Assembly (NCBI GenBank): GCA_020052115.1
Contig: JAGVPR010000147.1
Span: 1 to 5,174, forward strand
DNA length: 5,174 bases
From: Candidatus Eiseniibacteriota bacterium
GTDB taxonomy: Bacteria; Eisenbacteria; RBG-16-71-46; JAGVPR01
Direction of reading: 5' to 3'
Under the pieces are notes generated by a model. It saw nothing but the letters and a program-made list of their open reading frames with translations, ran no database searches and was not told the DNA's origin. Each line of letters starts with the position of its first letter. Position 1 is the first letter of the stretch. Shown here one piece after another: positions 1 to 5,174 of the stretch. A program made the translations under genes and the position numbers.

Positions 1-635
1 CCCTGCTGGCTGCCTGCACCCTGGTTGCGAATGACCGCCTTGTATCCCCATCCCGATCCGTCACTGTCGTACCGAATGTCCGAAACCGTGTAGTCCGGCG
101 GATCGACAACTACCGTGATCACTCGGGAGTTGGAGTTATTGTCTTCGCCGCCAGTCTCCGTGATCGTGCTTTCCGCATCGGCTACGACAGTGATCGTGCA
201 TGTCGTCCCGCTTGCCACCCACTGCTGATCGACAAATACTGCTGCGCTACCGTTTGCCGGCACGTCATCTTCGACCAGAACGCCGGGAGGAGAGCAAATG
301 CTGACCCCGTTGATCAGAAAATCGACGTAGAACGCATCTGTGATCACGTCGGCACCGTTGTTCTCAATCTGCGCAGTGAAGGTCACGGTGTCGCCACTGC
401 TGGGCGACAAAGGAAGCCACGTTACGTCGGCAACGACGAGATCGTAGTCTCCAAGCGCCGGAGCGAAGGCGGAGTCTGGCGATTGCGCATCAGATCGCGA
501 AGAAGGACTGGAATGACCGGTCCGCGGCCGCATCAGCCCCTGCTGGCCGGTCGCCACATCAGAGTCCGCCACCGCAAAGACAACGGAGCATGCAAGCAGG
601 CACATCCGCACGACAGTACGAGATCGCTGACTCAT
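1..635 (-). CDS. Secreted CARDB-domain protein, N-terminal part (3' end outside window)
   Basis: This minus-strand frame is open from ATG at 635 to the left edge: 211 complete codons and no stop. The start is supported by a strong Shine-Dalgarno AAGGAG six bases upstream. Residues 1-23 look like a Sec signal peptide: a basic stretch (R4, R6, R10), a hydrophobic core and an AVA cleavage site at 21-23. LLAC at 13-16 resembles a lipobox, so a lipoprotein is possible. A low-complexity Ser/Pro/Ala linker follows to about residue 62. Residues 65-178 match a CARDB (cell-adhesion-related, APHP-type) beta-sandwich: DLVVADVTW, a TFTAQIENNGAD strand pair, then EDNNSNSRVITVVV at the end. C114 and C146 could form a disulfide. 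A second unit starts at residue 181 (YTVSDIRYD, then IRNQGAG), so the protein is probably a repeat-containing exported or surface protein. Substrate and role are unknown. It is transcribed divergently from the kinase operon. Confidence 0.88.
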   Translation of the reverse strand, partial: MSQRSRTVVRMCLLACSVVFAVADSDVATGQQGLMRPRTGHSSPSSRSDAQSPDSAFAPALGDYDLVVADVTWLPLSPSSGDTVTFTAQIENNGADVITDAFYVDFLINGVSICSPPGVLVEDDVPANGSAAVFVDQQWVASGTTCTITVVADAESTITETGGEDNNSNSRVITVVVDPPDYTVSDIRYDSDGSGWGYKAVIRNQGAGSQQ

Positions 636-641
636 CGAGAT

Positions 642-647
642 CTCCTT
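642..647 (-). promoter_or_regulatory. Shine-Dalgarno site of the CARDB gene
   Basis: On the minus strand this reads AAGGAG, six bases before the ATG at 635-633. It matches the anti-Shine-Dalgarno core and fixes the start codon ahead of a good signal peptide. Confidence 0.85.
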
Positions 648-829
648 GGCGAGGCCAATCGGCCAGGCACATTCAGGATCGGGTCTCTGCCTGCGGAATG
701 CCCATCCAGTCTCCCGTCGGGATCATACTCCTCCGCTTGCACCGACTCCTTCGGGATGTAGGCTCACCACCCAGCAGCTGCAGCTTCCATCGACCGCGTC
801 AGCCAACCGGCCACGCCAAGCCCGACCTG

Positions 830-919
830 CGCAGTGCGGGAAGCGGCAGCGGATCACGTTCGCGGTTACGCCACGGTCCGGTGAGCAAGAGGATTGAAGA
901 GAGAGCTTCCCGCACTGCG
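830..919. repeat. Perfect 15-bp inverted repeat with 60-nt spacer
   Basis: The arm CGCAGTGCGGGAAGC at 830-844 is the exact reverse complement of 905-919 (GCTTCCCGCACTGCG). The arms are separated by 60 bases. In RNA the stem could extend outward by a G-U pair and, past one mismatch, two more pairs. The spacer contains weak inner complementarity (TCAC near 853-856 with GTGA near 881-884). There is no T-run after either arm, so this is not a plain intrinsic terminator. It could be a small miniature transposable or REP-like element, a structured leader of the CARDB transcript, or a small RNA. No clear target-site duplication flanks it. Confidence 0.6.
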
Positions 920-1092
920 TCGGCCTCAAACCCGGACGCTCCTCTTGCAGCAAGCGTGCCGCTGACAAGCACGTGCCGCCCACGGAGGGCGCCGCGCGGG
1001 AAACGACGCAAGTATCATGGGCGCGGGTTCGCTCCGCCGCTCGGCCCCGGTCCTCGGGCTGCGCCCGTCGCGCGGCTCGGCCGTTTGAATTC

Positions 1093-1140
1093 CGAACCCG
1101 CGGTTCGACATCCAAACTGCGAGTTCGACAACCGGAACCG
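1093..1140. promoter_or_regulatory. Repeat cluster, candidate operator/activator site upstream of kinase
   Basis: Three repeats are packed into 48 bases. CGAACC-CGC-GGTTCG (1093-1107) is a perfect inverted repeat with a 3-base spacer. GTTCGACA occurs exactly at 1103-1110 and again at 1123-1130, a 20-base step or about two helical turns. CGGTTC (1101-1106) is the reverse complement of GAACCG (1135-1140). The cluster ends immediately before the TTGACG -35 candidate at 1141. A symmetric, helically phased site next to a promoter is typical of a transcription-factor binding region. Binding by the downstream Fis-type regulator is inferred, not shown. Confidence 0.5.
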
Positions 1141-1169
1141 TTGACGCCCCGCACGGGCTCGCGTACCAT
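1141..1169 (+). promoter_or_regulatory. Candidate sigma70-type promoter of the kinase-regulator operon
   Basis: TTGACG (1141-1146, five of six to TTGACA) is followed after 17 bases by TACCAT (1164-1169, four of six to TATAAT). Transcription would start near 1176, about 26 bases before the GTG at 1202. The spacing is ideal and the repeat cluster abuts the -35 box. The -10 match is modest, and in GC-rich DNA such matches can arise by chance. Confidence 0.4.
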
Positions 1170-1201
1170 GGTTTGGCATCAGTTTCGGCCTCCTCCGCCG
1201 T

Positions 1202-3217
1202 GTGATAGGGCGATTGACAGCTCGGAGCCGTGCATCGAGTGTGAGAGCGCTGGGTCAGGACACCGTCGTTTCCGTCGGCCGCCTGCTTCTCGGCGCGCTT
1301 GCGCGAGACCGCTCGGAGGCCTCCTCCTTGGGCCAACTCCGAAGCGATCTCTCGCACGAAACATCCGCCAAGATGGCCAGGATCATTTCGCTCGTCTCCG
1401 AGTGGCACGGAGGCCGATTCCTCCCGCAAGACCCCTTCGACGCGATCGAAATCCTCGACGACCTGGACGCGATCTTCAGCCGCTACGCCCGACTCGCCTC
1501 GGCCAGACCGACCACCTTCTGGGGGTTGGGGCAGGTCCTCGCTTGTCTCAGGTCCGCCCGCAGGCAATTGCGCGGAGCCATCCACGAGCAGGCGCTCTCG
1601 CTGAAATGGCGTGAGCGCCTCTCCGCTTCGCTGGACCGGCTGAGGATCGAGACGTCTTCGCTCGTGGAAGGGCTCTCGCGCCCCCACGGAATCCGGCTGG
1701 CAGCCGTTGTTGCGGAAGCGACCGGCGAGATCCGGCGGGAGGTCCAGCGAGCGGCCGGCCAGGGTGCGGCCCCGATCCTCCTCGAGGGTACGGGCGACAC
1801 GGGAGGCGCGTGGGTGCCGCGCGGAGATGCGGCCCAGTGGCGGGACTTGTTCCGCAACTTCGTGCGCAACGGCGTGCAGGCGTGTGAGGAGAAGCCTCGT
1901 ACGGAAGGCGCCGAGCGCCCCTCCGTGTCGGTCAGGATGCGTCCTCTCACCGGCGGTGACGGGATGGCCGTGGAAATCGCCGATGAGGGCGTCGGCATGT
2001 CGCCCGACCAGCTCGACACGATGTGGCGCGGCGGCGTCAGCCGAAACGGCGCCGGTCGGGGACGTGGTTTGACCGAGGCGAAGCTGGACTTCCTCATGTC
2101 CAGAGCGACCTGCGAGGTGAGAAGCGTTCCTCTTGTCGGCACCGCTCTGCGCGTGGAGGTGTCCGATCGCGCGATTGCGATTCCGGCCGTCTCGTTCCTC
2201 AAGACATTTCCGGCACAGCTCCTGCTTCTTCTGGCAGCCTTGCTCATAGGCGCCGGCGTGGCGGGTTCGCGCCGGTCGGAGATCATCTCATTCGAGGGGG
2301 ACGGAGGTAGCCTGATTCGTGGGCGTGACGCGGACGGGAACGTGGCATGGGAGCGGGACCTCGACGAACGGGTCTTGGAGAATGCCGTCGATCCCAAGAC
2401 GGGCAACCCGCAGTACAGGACTGCGGTGCTTCGTGGTCCGGATCACAACGTGCTGGGCACCGTCATTCCGACCCAGCCCGACGTGGGGCCCGGGAGGCTG
2501 TGGTTCCTGGACCCTCAGGGGCGCACGAGGAGAATACGAACTCTCGCCTGGCACTCGCCCCTGAACGACAAGCTCGGGAAGCTCGTCCCGATCTACGAGG
2601 CGGTCGTCTCCTGGAACCGGACAGTCGGCAACGCCGTGGCCGTGCAAGTCCGGGATGTTCGATATGCGCCGAGCTGCACGCAGTTCTTCTCGGCGGAGGG
2701 TGAGTCACTCGGGGCTTACTACCACAGTGGTCACCTCGAGTATCGCCTGACGGGCGACCTCGACAACGACGCCAGGCAGGAGATCTTGCTCACGGGGATC
2801 AACAACCCTGCCCAGTATGACAAGGAGCTGTTCCCTCGCGATCCGGAGGCCTACATTGACTGTCTTGTCGTGCTCGAGATTCCAGACGTGAACGGGCAGT
2901 CCTATCCGTACACCAGATGGTCAGAGATCCCTCCGGCAGACGAAGAGGCCTACATCCTCTTCCCGCCGCTGATTCACGGCGAGCGGGCGCGCATCTTTCT
3001 CGTCGAAGTCGGCAGCTCTGGGGGCGATGGCCTTCCTCGGATCCAGGTCACCCTTGTGGACGGCAGAATCTACCATCTCGACGCCCACTTCCGCCCGGTG
3101 TCCTGCTCGGCAGGAGACCTGACGATGGCCGCGAGAATCGCTCCCACGCGGCCGATCGCGCCGATCGTGTACTTCAGACACGGCCGGCGCGAGCTCCTGG
3201 ACATACCCATTCCCTGA
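1202..3217 (+). CDS. Membrane histidine-kinase-like protein, N-terminal GHKL ATPase and C-terminal propeller-like sensor
   Basis: This 671-residue protein is probably the sensor of a two-component system. Residues 1-160 are largely helical and should form the dimerisation/phosphoacceptor region. The best H-box-like site is SHE at 51-53 (H52), but it is degenerate; H128 is an alternative. Residues 165-320 are a GHKL ATPase: N-box at 214-227 (N219 and N223, with NGVQA), G1 box DEGVGM at 261-266, an arginine-rich G2 box GAGRGRGL at 283-290, and GTALRVEV near 313-320. Residues 336-355 form one strong transmembrane helix. Residues 360-671 lack kinase motifs and carry propeller-like elements: SLIRGRDADGNVAW, GRLWFLDPQG, a VCBS/FG-GAP-like GDLDNDARQEILLTG at 518-532, and GRIYHLD. 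Topology requires the C-terminal domain to be extracytoplasmic, though R357-R358 just after the helix fit the positive-inside rule poorly. The GTG at 1202 is the first possible start after the in-frame TGA at 1142-1144. It has no clear Shine-Dalgarno site; GTG at 1241 is possible. The gene is followed 14 bases later by its likely partner regulator. Confidence 0.82.
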   Translation: MIGRLTARSRASSVRALGQDTVVSVGRLLLGALARDRSEASSLGQLRSDLSHETSAKMARIISLVSEWHGGRFLPQDPFDAIEILDDLDAIFSRYARLASARPTTFWGLGQVLACLRSARRQLRGAIHEQALSLKWRERLSASLDRLRIETSSLVEGLSRPHGIRLAAVVAEATGEIRREVQRAAGQGAAPILLEGTGDTGGAWVPRGDAAQWRDLFRNFVRNGVQACEEKPRTEGAERPSVSVRMRPLTGGDGMAVEIADEGVGMSPDQLDTMWRGGVSRNGAGRGRGLTEAKLDFLMSRATCEVRSVPLVGTALRVEVSDRAIAIPAVSFLKTFPAQLLLLLAALLIGAGVAGSRRSEIISFEGDGGSLIRGRDADGNVAWERDLDERVLENAVDPKTGNPQYRTAVLRGPDHNVLGTVIPTQPDVGPGRLWFLDPQGRTRRIRTLAWHSPLNDKLGKLVPIYEAVVSWNRTVGNAVAVQVRDVRYAPSCTQFFSAEGESLGAYYHSGHLEYRLTGDLDNDARQEILLTGINNPAQYDKELFPRDPEAYIDCLVVLEIPDVNGQSYPYTRWSEIPPADEEAYILFPPLIHGERARIFLVEVGSSGGDGLPRIQVTLVDGRIYHLDAHFRPVSCSAGDLTMAARIAPTRPIAPIVYFRHGRRELLDIPIP

Positions 3218-3233
3218 TGGGAAGGCATCCCAT
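3217..3233 (+). promoter_or_regulatory. Hairpin enclosing the regulator's ribosome binding site and start codon
   Basis: ATGGGA (3217-3222) and TCCCAT (3228-3233) are perfect inverted arms around a 5-base loop, AGGCA. The Shine-Dalgarno GGGAAGG (3219-3225) lies in the left arm and loop. The first two bases of the ATG at 3232 lie in the right arm. The left arm begins on the last base of the kinase TGA stop (3215-3217), so a ribosome terminating there would open the hairpin. This layout suggests translational coupling of regulator to kinase. The stem is only six pairs, so the effect is an inference. Confidence 0.45.
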
Positions 3234-4716
3234 GGAAACTCGAAAGACCATACTTGTCATTGACGACGGCGACGACTTGAAGCGTTTCAGCGAGCGCCTC
3301 ATGGGGGGGCAATTTTTCTTCGTTCATGCGACGTCGTCCGTGGATGCCAGGAAGCTCCTCGAGAGACACGAAATCGCTGCCGTGCTCCTGGATCGCGACT
3401 TCAGCCGGACTGACGTCAGACTGCTCCTCGGGCCGCCCGAGGATGTCCGGAATGAGGGGATACACATCCTCCGCTGGCTGAAAGGCGACCGCCCCGCTCT
3501 CCCCGTCCTCATGGTGACTGGGTTTCGAGAGCAGAAGCCGGCGCTCGAGGCCGCCGATCTCGGGACCGACTTCCTTGCGTGGGAGGACGTCATCGAGGAT
3601 CCCGGGATCCTGCGCGCGCGCCTCCTTCGTGCCATCGAGTCAACCGACGGCGGGATCGCTGCGATCCTGGACAGGTTCCGCGCGCAAAACGTGGTCGTCG
3701 AGTCACCGGAATTCGCGAAGACCCTCGTGGCCATCCACAACGCCCTGCCCGGAGACGCCCCGATCCTCCTTCTTGGCGAGACGGGAACGGGAAAGGACCA
3801 CCTTGCGTTCGCCGCACACGCCCTGTCGGGAGATTCGCGACGCCCGTTCGTCAACGTCAACGTCGCTGCGCTGCCGCCCAGCCTCATCGAGAGCGAACTC
3901 TTCGGCCACGCCCGAGGGGCGTACACGAGCGCGGAAAAGCCGGCGATCGGGAAGCTCCGAGCGGCCCACGGCGGGACGCTCTTTCTCAACGAGATCGGTG
4001 AGCTCCCGCAGGAGGTGCAGGCCAAATTGCTGACGGCGCTCGAGCGCAATGAGGTCGTCCCCGTCGGCGATGTTCAGTCGTACCCTGCGGATTTCCGACT
4101 CATCTCCGCCACATCCCGCGATCTCGGCGGCATGGTCGAGAGTGGGGGTTTCCGAAGGGATCTTTTCTATCGGGTGGCGTGGCACATCATCGAGATCCCT
4201 CCGCTGCGAAAGCGCCCGGAGGACATCCCGGCGTTGATTCGCGCGTTCCTGAGAACCGCCGGTCAGGGAAGCGAGGAGGGAATCACGGGCATCGCCAAGG
4301 AGGCGAGCGACTACCTCTGTCAACAACCATGGATGGGGAATGTGCGCGAGCTCAGAGCCGTCGTCGAGGCGTCGAGCGCGGTCGCGCGGTACATCGTCAT
4401 GCTCTCAGACGTGAGAGAGGTCGTGAGACGTCATGGGGAGTTCGCGCTTCCCGTGATGGCGAGGCGGGATGCCGCGCCGGCGGCGACCGGTACGGAGGAT
4501 TCGGATGCCCTGCGCTGCGAGGAATCCTTCTTTGCCGGCCTCGCGCTGGAGGAGCTGAAGAACCGATACATCCGGTACCTCTGGCGTGCGACCGGAGGGC
4601 GCCTGCCGGAAATGGCGCGTCGCGCTGGCGTTGCGAAGTCGACGATCTACGAGCTCTACAGGAAATCACAGCGCGGGCGGGAGTCTTCGTCCGCGGACAC
4701 GGAACATCGAGATTGA
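3232..4716 (+). CDS. NtrC-type response regulator (receiver-like, AAA+ sigma54-activator, Fis HTH) with atypical motifs
   Basis: This 494-residue protein has the three-part layout of NtrC/AtoC-type bacterial enhancer-binding proteins. Residues 5-135 are receiver-like: acidic pair D11-D12, likely phospho-Asp D54, and T96. The conserved lysine of the fifth strand is missing, with W117 at its place, and the loop after D54 is longer than usual. Residues 150-385 are the AAA+ domain: Walker A GETGTGKD (182-189), GAFTGA-loop equivalent GAYTSA (229-234), Walker B LFLNE with N253 instead of Asp, sensor I ATS (293-295), arginine-finger region FRRDLFYR (307-314) and sensor II GNVREL (369-374). Residues 438-480 form a Fis-type helix-turn-helix (MARRAGVAKSTIYELYRK). 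ATG at 3232 is chosen because GGGAAGG lies six bases upstream. ATG at 3217, overlapping the kinase stop, would add five residues (MGRHP) but has no ribosome binding site. The kinase directly upstream is the likely phosphodonor. ATPase activity and sigma54 contact are expected from the family but doubtful given the substitutions. Confidence 0.9.
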   Translation: METRKTILVIDDGDDLKRFSERLMGGQFFFVHATSSVDARKLLERHEIAAVLLDRDFSRTDVRLLLGPPEDVRNEGIHILRWLKGDRPALPVLMVTGFREQKPALEAADLGTDFLAWEDVIEDPGILRARLLRAIESTDGGIAAILDRFRAQNVVVESPEFAKTLVAIHNALPGDAPILLLGETGTGKDHLAFAAHALSGDSRRPFVNVNVAALPPSLIESELFGHARGAYTSAEKPAIGKLRAAHGGTLFLNEIGELPQEVQAKLLTALERNEVVPVGDVQSYPADFRLISATSRDLGGMVESGGFRRDLFYRVAWHIIEIPPLRKRPEDIPALIRAFLRTAGQGSEEGITGIAKEASDYLCQQPWMGNVRELRAVVEASSAVARYIVMLSDVREVVRRHGEFALPVMARRDAAPAATGTEDSDALRCEESFFAGLALEELKNRYIRYLWRATGGRLPEMARRAGVAKSTIYELYRKSQRGRESSSADTEHRD

Positions 4717-4738
4717 TCGTCGCCGCCCGCGGACCGGT

Positions 4739-5174
4739 TCAAGCGAACTCGCAGCAAGCGATGAGCGCACACCCCTCACACTCCGGCTTCTTTTTACAAC
4801 TCCTCTTCGCATGCTCCACGAGGAGCGCGTGGAACTCATTCAGAACGGCGGTGTCGCGCGGCATCGCCTCTTCGACGAAACGCCGGATCTGTTCATAGGA
4901 TTCGCCGCCCCGAAGGAGCCCTAGCCGCTCGAAGATCCGCCGCGTGTATGCATCCACGACGAAGACCGGCCGGCCGAGCGCATAGAGGAGAATCGAATCC
5001 GCGGTCTCGGGGCCGACGCCGTGAACTTCGAGCAACTCGCTGCGCACGTCGAGAGCCGGCCGGCGCGAGAGCCGCGCGATCCCGCCCGATCGGCTGATGT
5101 ACTCAGCGACGGCGCCGAGCGCCCGCGCCTTCTGGCGGAAGTAACCCGCCGGGCGGATCAGCTCCTCGAGCCGC
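4739..5174 (-). CDS. Endonuclease III/MagIII-related DNA glycosylase, C-terminal part (5' end outside window)
   Basis: The minus-strand frame is open from the right edge (first full codon 5173-5171) to TGA at 4741-4739, giving 144 residues. GTG at 5047 is internal: upstream codons continue the family sequence (LEELIRPAGYFRQKARALG), so the gene starts beyond the window. The helix-hairpin-helix is LLEVHGVGPETADSILLYAL at residues 47-66. The catalytic Asp is D74 in VVDAYTRRIFERLG. The lysine that gives endonuclease III its lyase activity is replaced by Glu (E56), which suggests a monofunctional base-excision glycosylase like those related to MagIII (3-methyladenine removal); the actual substrate cannot be read. 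The C-terminus has C126, C132, C135 and C140/C141 (C-x5-C-x2-C-x5-C, or x4). This is close to the endonuclease III iron-sulfur pattern C-x6-C-x2-C-x5-C, so a [4Fe-4S] cluster is plausible. The gene converges on the regulator with 22 bases between stop codons, and no functional link to the two-component system is evident. Confidence 0.9.
   Translation of the reverse strand, partial: RLEELIRPAGYFRQKARALGAVAEYISRSGGIARLSRRPALDVRSELLEVHGVGPETADSILLYALGRPVFVVDAYTRRIFERLGLLRGGESYEQIRRFVEEAMPRDTAVLNEFHALLVEHAKRSCKKKPECEGCALIACCEFA

Larger units (their letters stand above)
648..1201. other. Divergent intergenic region without a convincing gene
   Basis: Between the CARDB gene's ribosome binding site and the kinase start lie about 550 bases. 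Open frames exist on both strands, but their translations are rich in Arg, Pro, Ser and Ala. They show no domain or motif and have no good ribosome binding site, as expected of chance frames in GC-rich DNA. No tRNA or rRNA was recognised. The region should hold the promoters of both divergent genes. Its visible structure is a 90-bp inverted repeat at 830-919, a small CGGGC/GCCCG hairpin at 1055-1067, a repeat cluster at 1093-1140 and a promoter candidate at 1141-1169. Confidence 0.7.

Noticed and set aside
722..727. TATGAT on the minus strand as -10 box of the CARDB gene
   Set aside because: It is five of six to consensus, but no -35-like hexamer lies 16-18 bases upstream, so it is too weak to annotate.
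1174..1189. Possible sigma54 -24/-12 promoter (TGGCAT then TCGGC)
   Set aside because: The GG to GC spacing is 11 rather than 10 bases, and TTGC is not matched. The predicted start would also fall at the GTG codon itself.
590..1687. Overlapping open frames in the intergenic region (plus 590-1144, minus 723-1169, minus 926-1687)
   Set aside because: No recognisable domain, biased composition and no good Shine-Dalgarno site. They overlap the CARDB start, the repeat elements or the kinase, so they are probably chance frames.
1483..2406. 307-codon minus-strand open frame inside the kinase gene
   Set aside because: It is antisense to a frame with clear GHKL boxes and a membrane helix. Its translation is Arg/Ser/Pro-rich without motifs, as expected of a GC-rich shadow frame.
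2917..3231. Upstream extension of the regulator reading frame to ATG 2917
   Set aside because: It would overlap 300 bases of the kinase and the added residues are Arg/Pro-rich without homology. The receiver-like domain begins right after ATG 3232, which has a Shine-Dalgarno site.
3324..4326. Two long minus-strand frames (3324-4049 and 3703-4326) opposite the regulator
   Set aside because: They are fully antisense to the conserved receiver-like and AAA+ domains, with low-complexity Arg/Ser-rich products and no ribosome binding site.
4673..4730. Inverted repeat GCGGGCGG/CCGCCCGC with inner palindrome GTCCGCGGAC as a terminator between the convergent genes
   Set aside because: The 8-bp arms are 42 bases apart, mostly within the regulator's coding end, and no T-run follows. 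GC-rich matches of this size are common by chance.

Overview
The window is GC-rich bacterial DNA with Shine-Dalgarno sites, a Sec-type signal peptide, a membrane histidine kinase paired with an NtrC-type regulator, and a secreted CARDB-domain protein. Together these suggest a free-living, high-GC, probably Gram-negative bacterium. The sequence alone does not fix the phylum.

Layout: (1) Positions 1-635, minus strand: the N-terminal 211 codons of a secreted protein with a signal peptide and CARDB (adhesion-like beta-sandwich) repeats, running off the left edge. (2) Positions 636-1201: a long divergent intergenic region with no convincing gene. It holds a perfect 15-bp inverted repeat spanning 830-919, a cluster of short direct and inverted repeats at 1093-1140, and a sigma70-like promoter candidate at 1141-1169 that abuts the cluster. 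(3) Positions 1202-3217, plus strand: a 671-residue histidine-kinase-like protein with unusual architecture. Its GHKL ATPase domain is N-terminal, followed by one membrane helix and then a C-terminal domain of about 310 residues that resembles an FG-GAP/VCBS propeller and should lie outside the cytoplasm. (4) Positions 3232-4716, plus strand: an NtrC-type regulator (receiver-like domain, AAA+ sigma54-activator domain, Fis-type helix-turn-helix) with several non-canonical key residues. Its ribosome binding site and start codon lie in a small predicted hairpin that begins at the kinase stop codon. (5) Positions 4739-5174, minus strand: the C-terminal part of an endonuclease III/MagIII-related DNA glycosylase, convergent with the regulator and running off the right edge.

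The kinase and regulator form a likely two-gene, translationally coupled operon. The proposed model is that the external propeller senses a signal, the N-terminal ATPase domain passes it to the regulator, and the regulator acts at promoters that may include its own at 1093-1169. The divergent CARDB gene is a plausible but unproven target. The least ordinary features are the reversed kinase architecture and the regulator's altered receiver, Walker B and GAFTGA motifs. The glycosylase is probably an unrelated neighbour.
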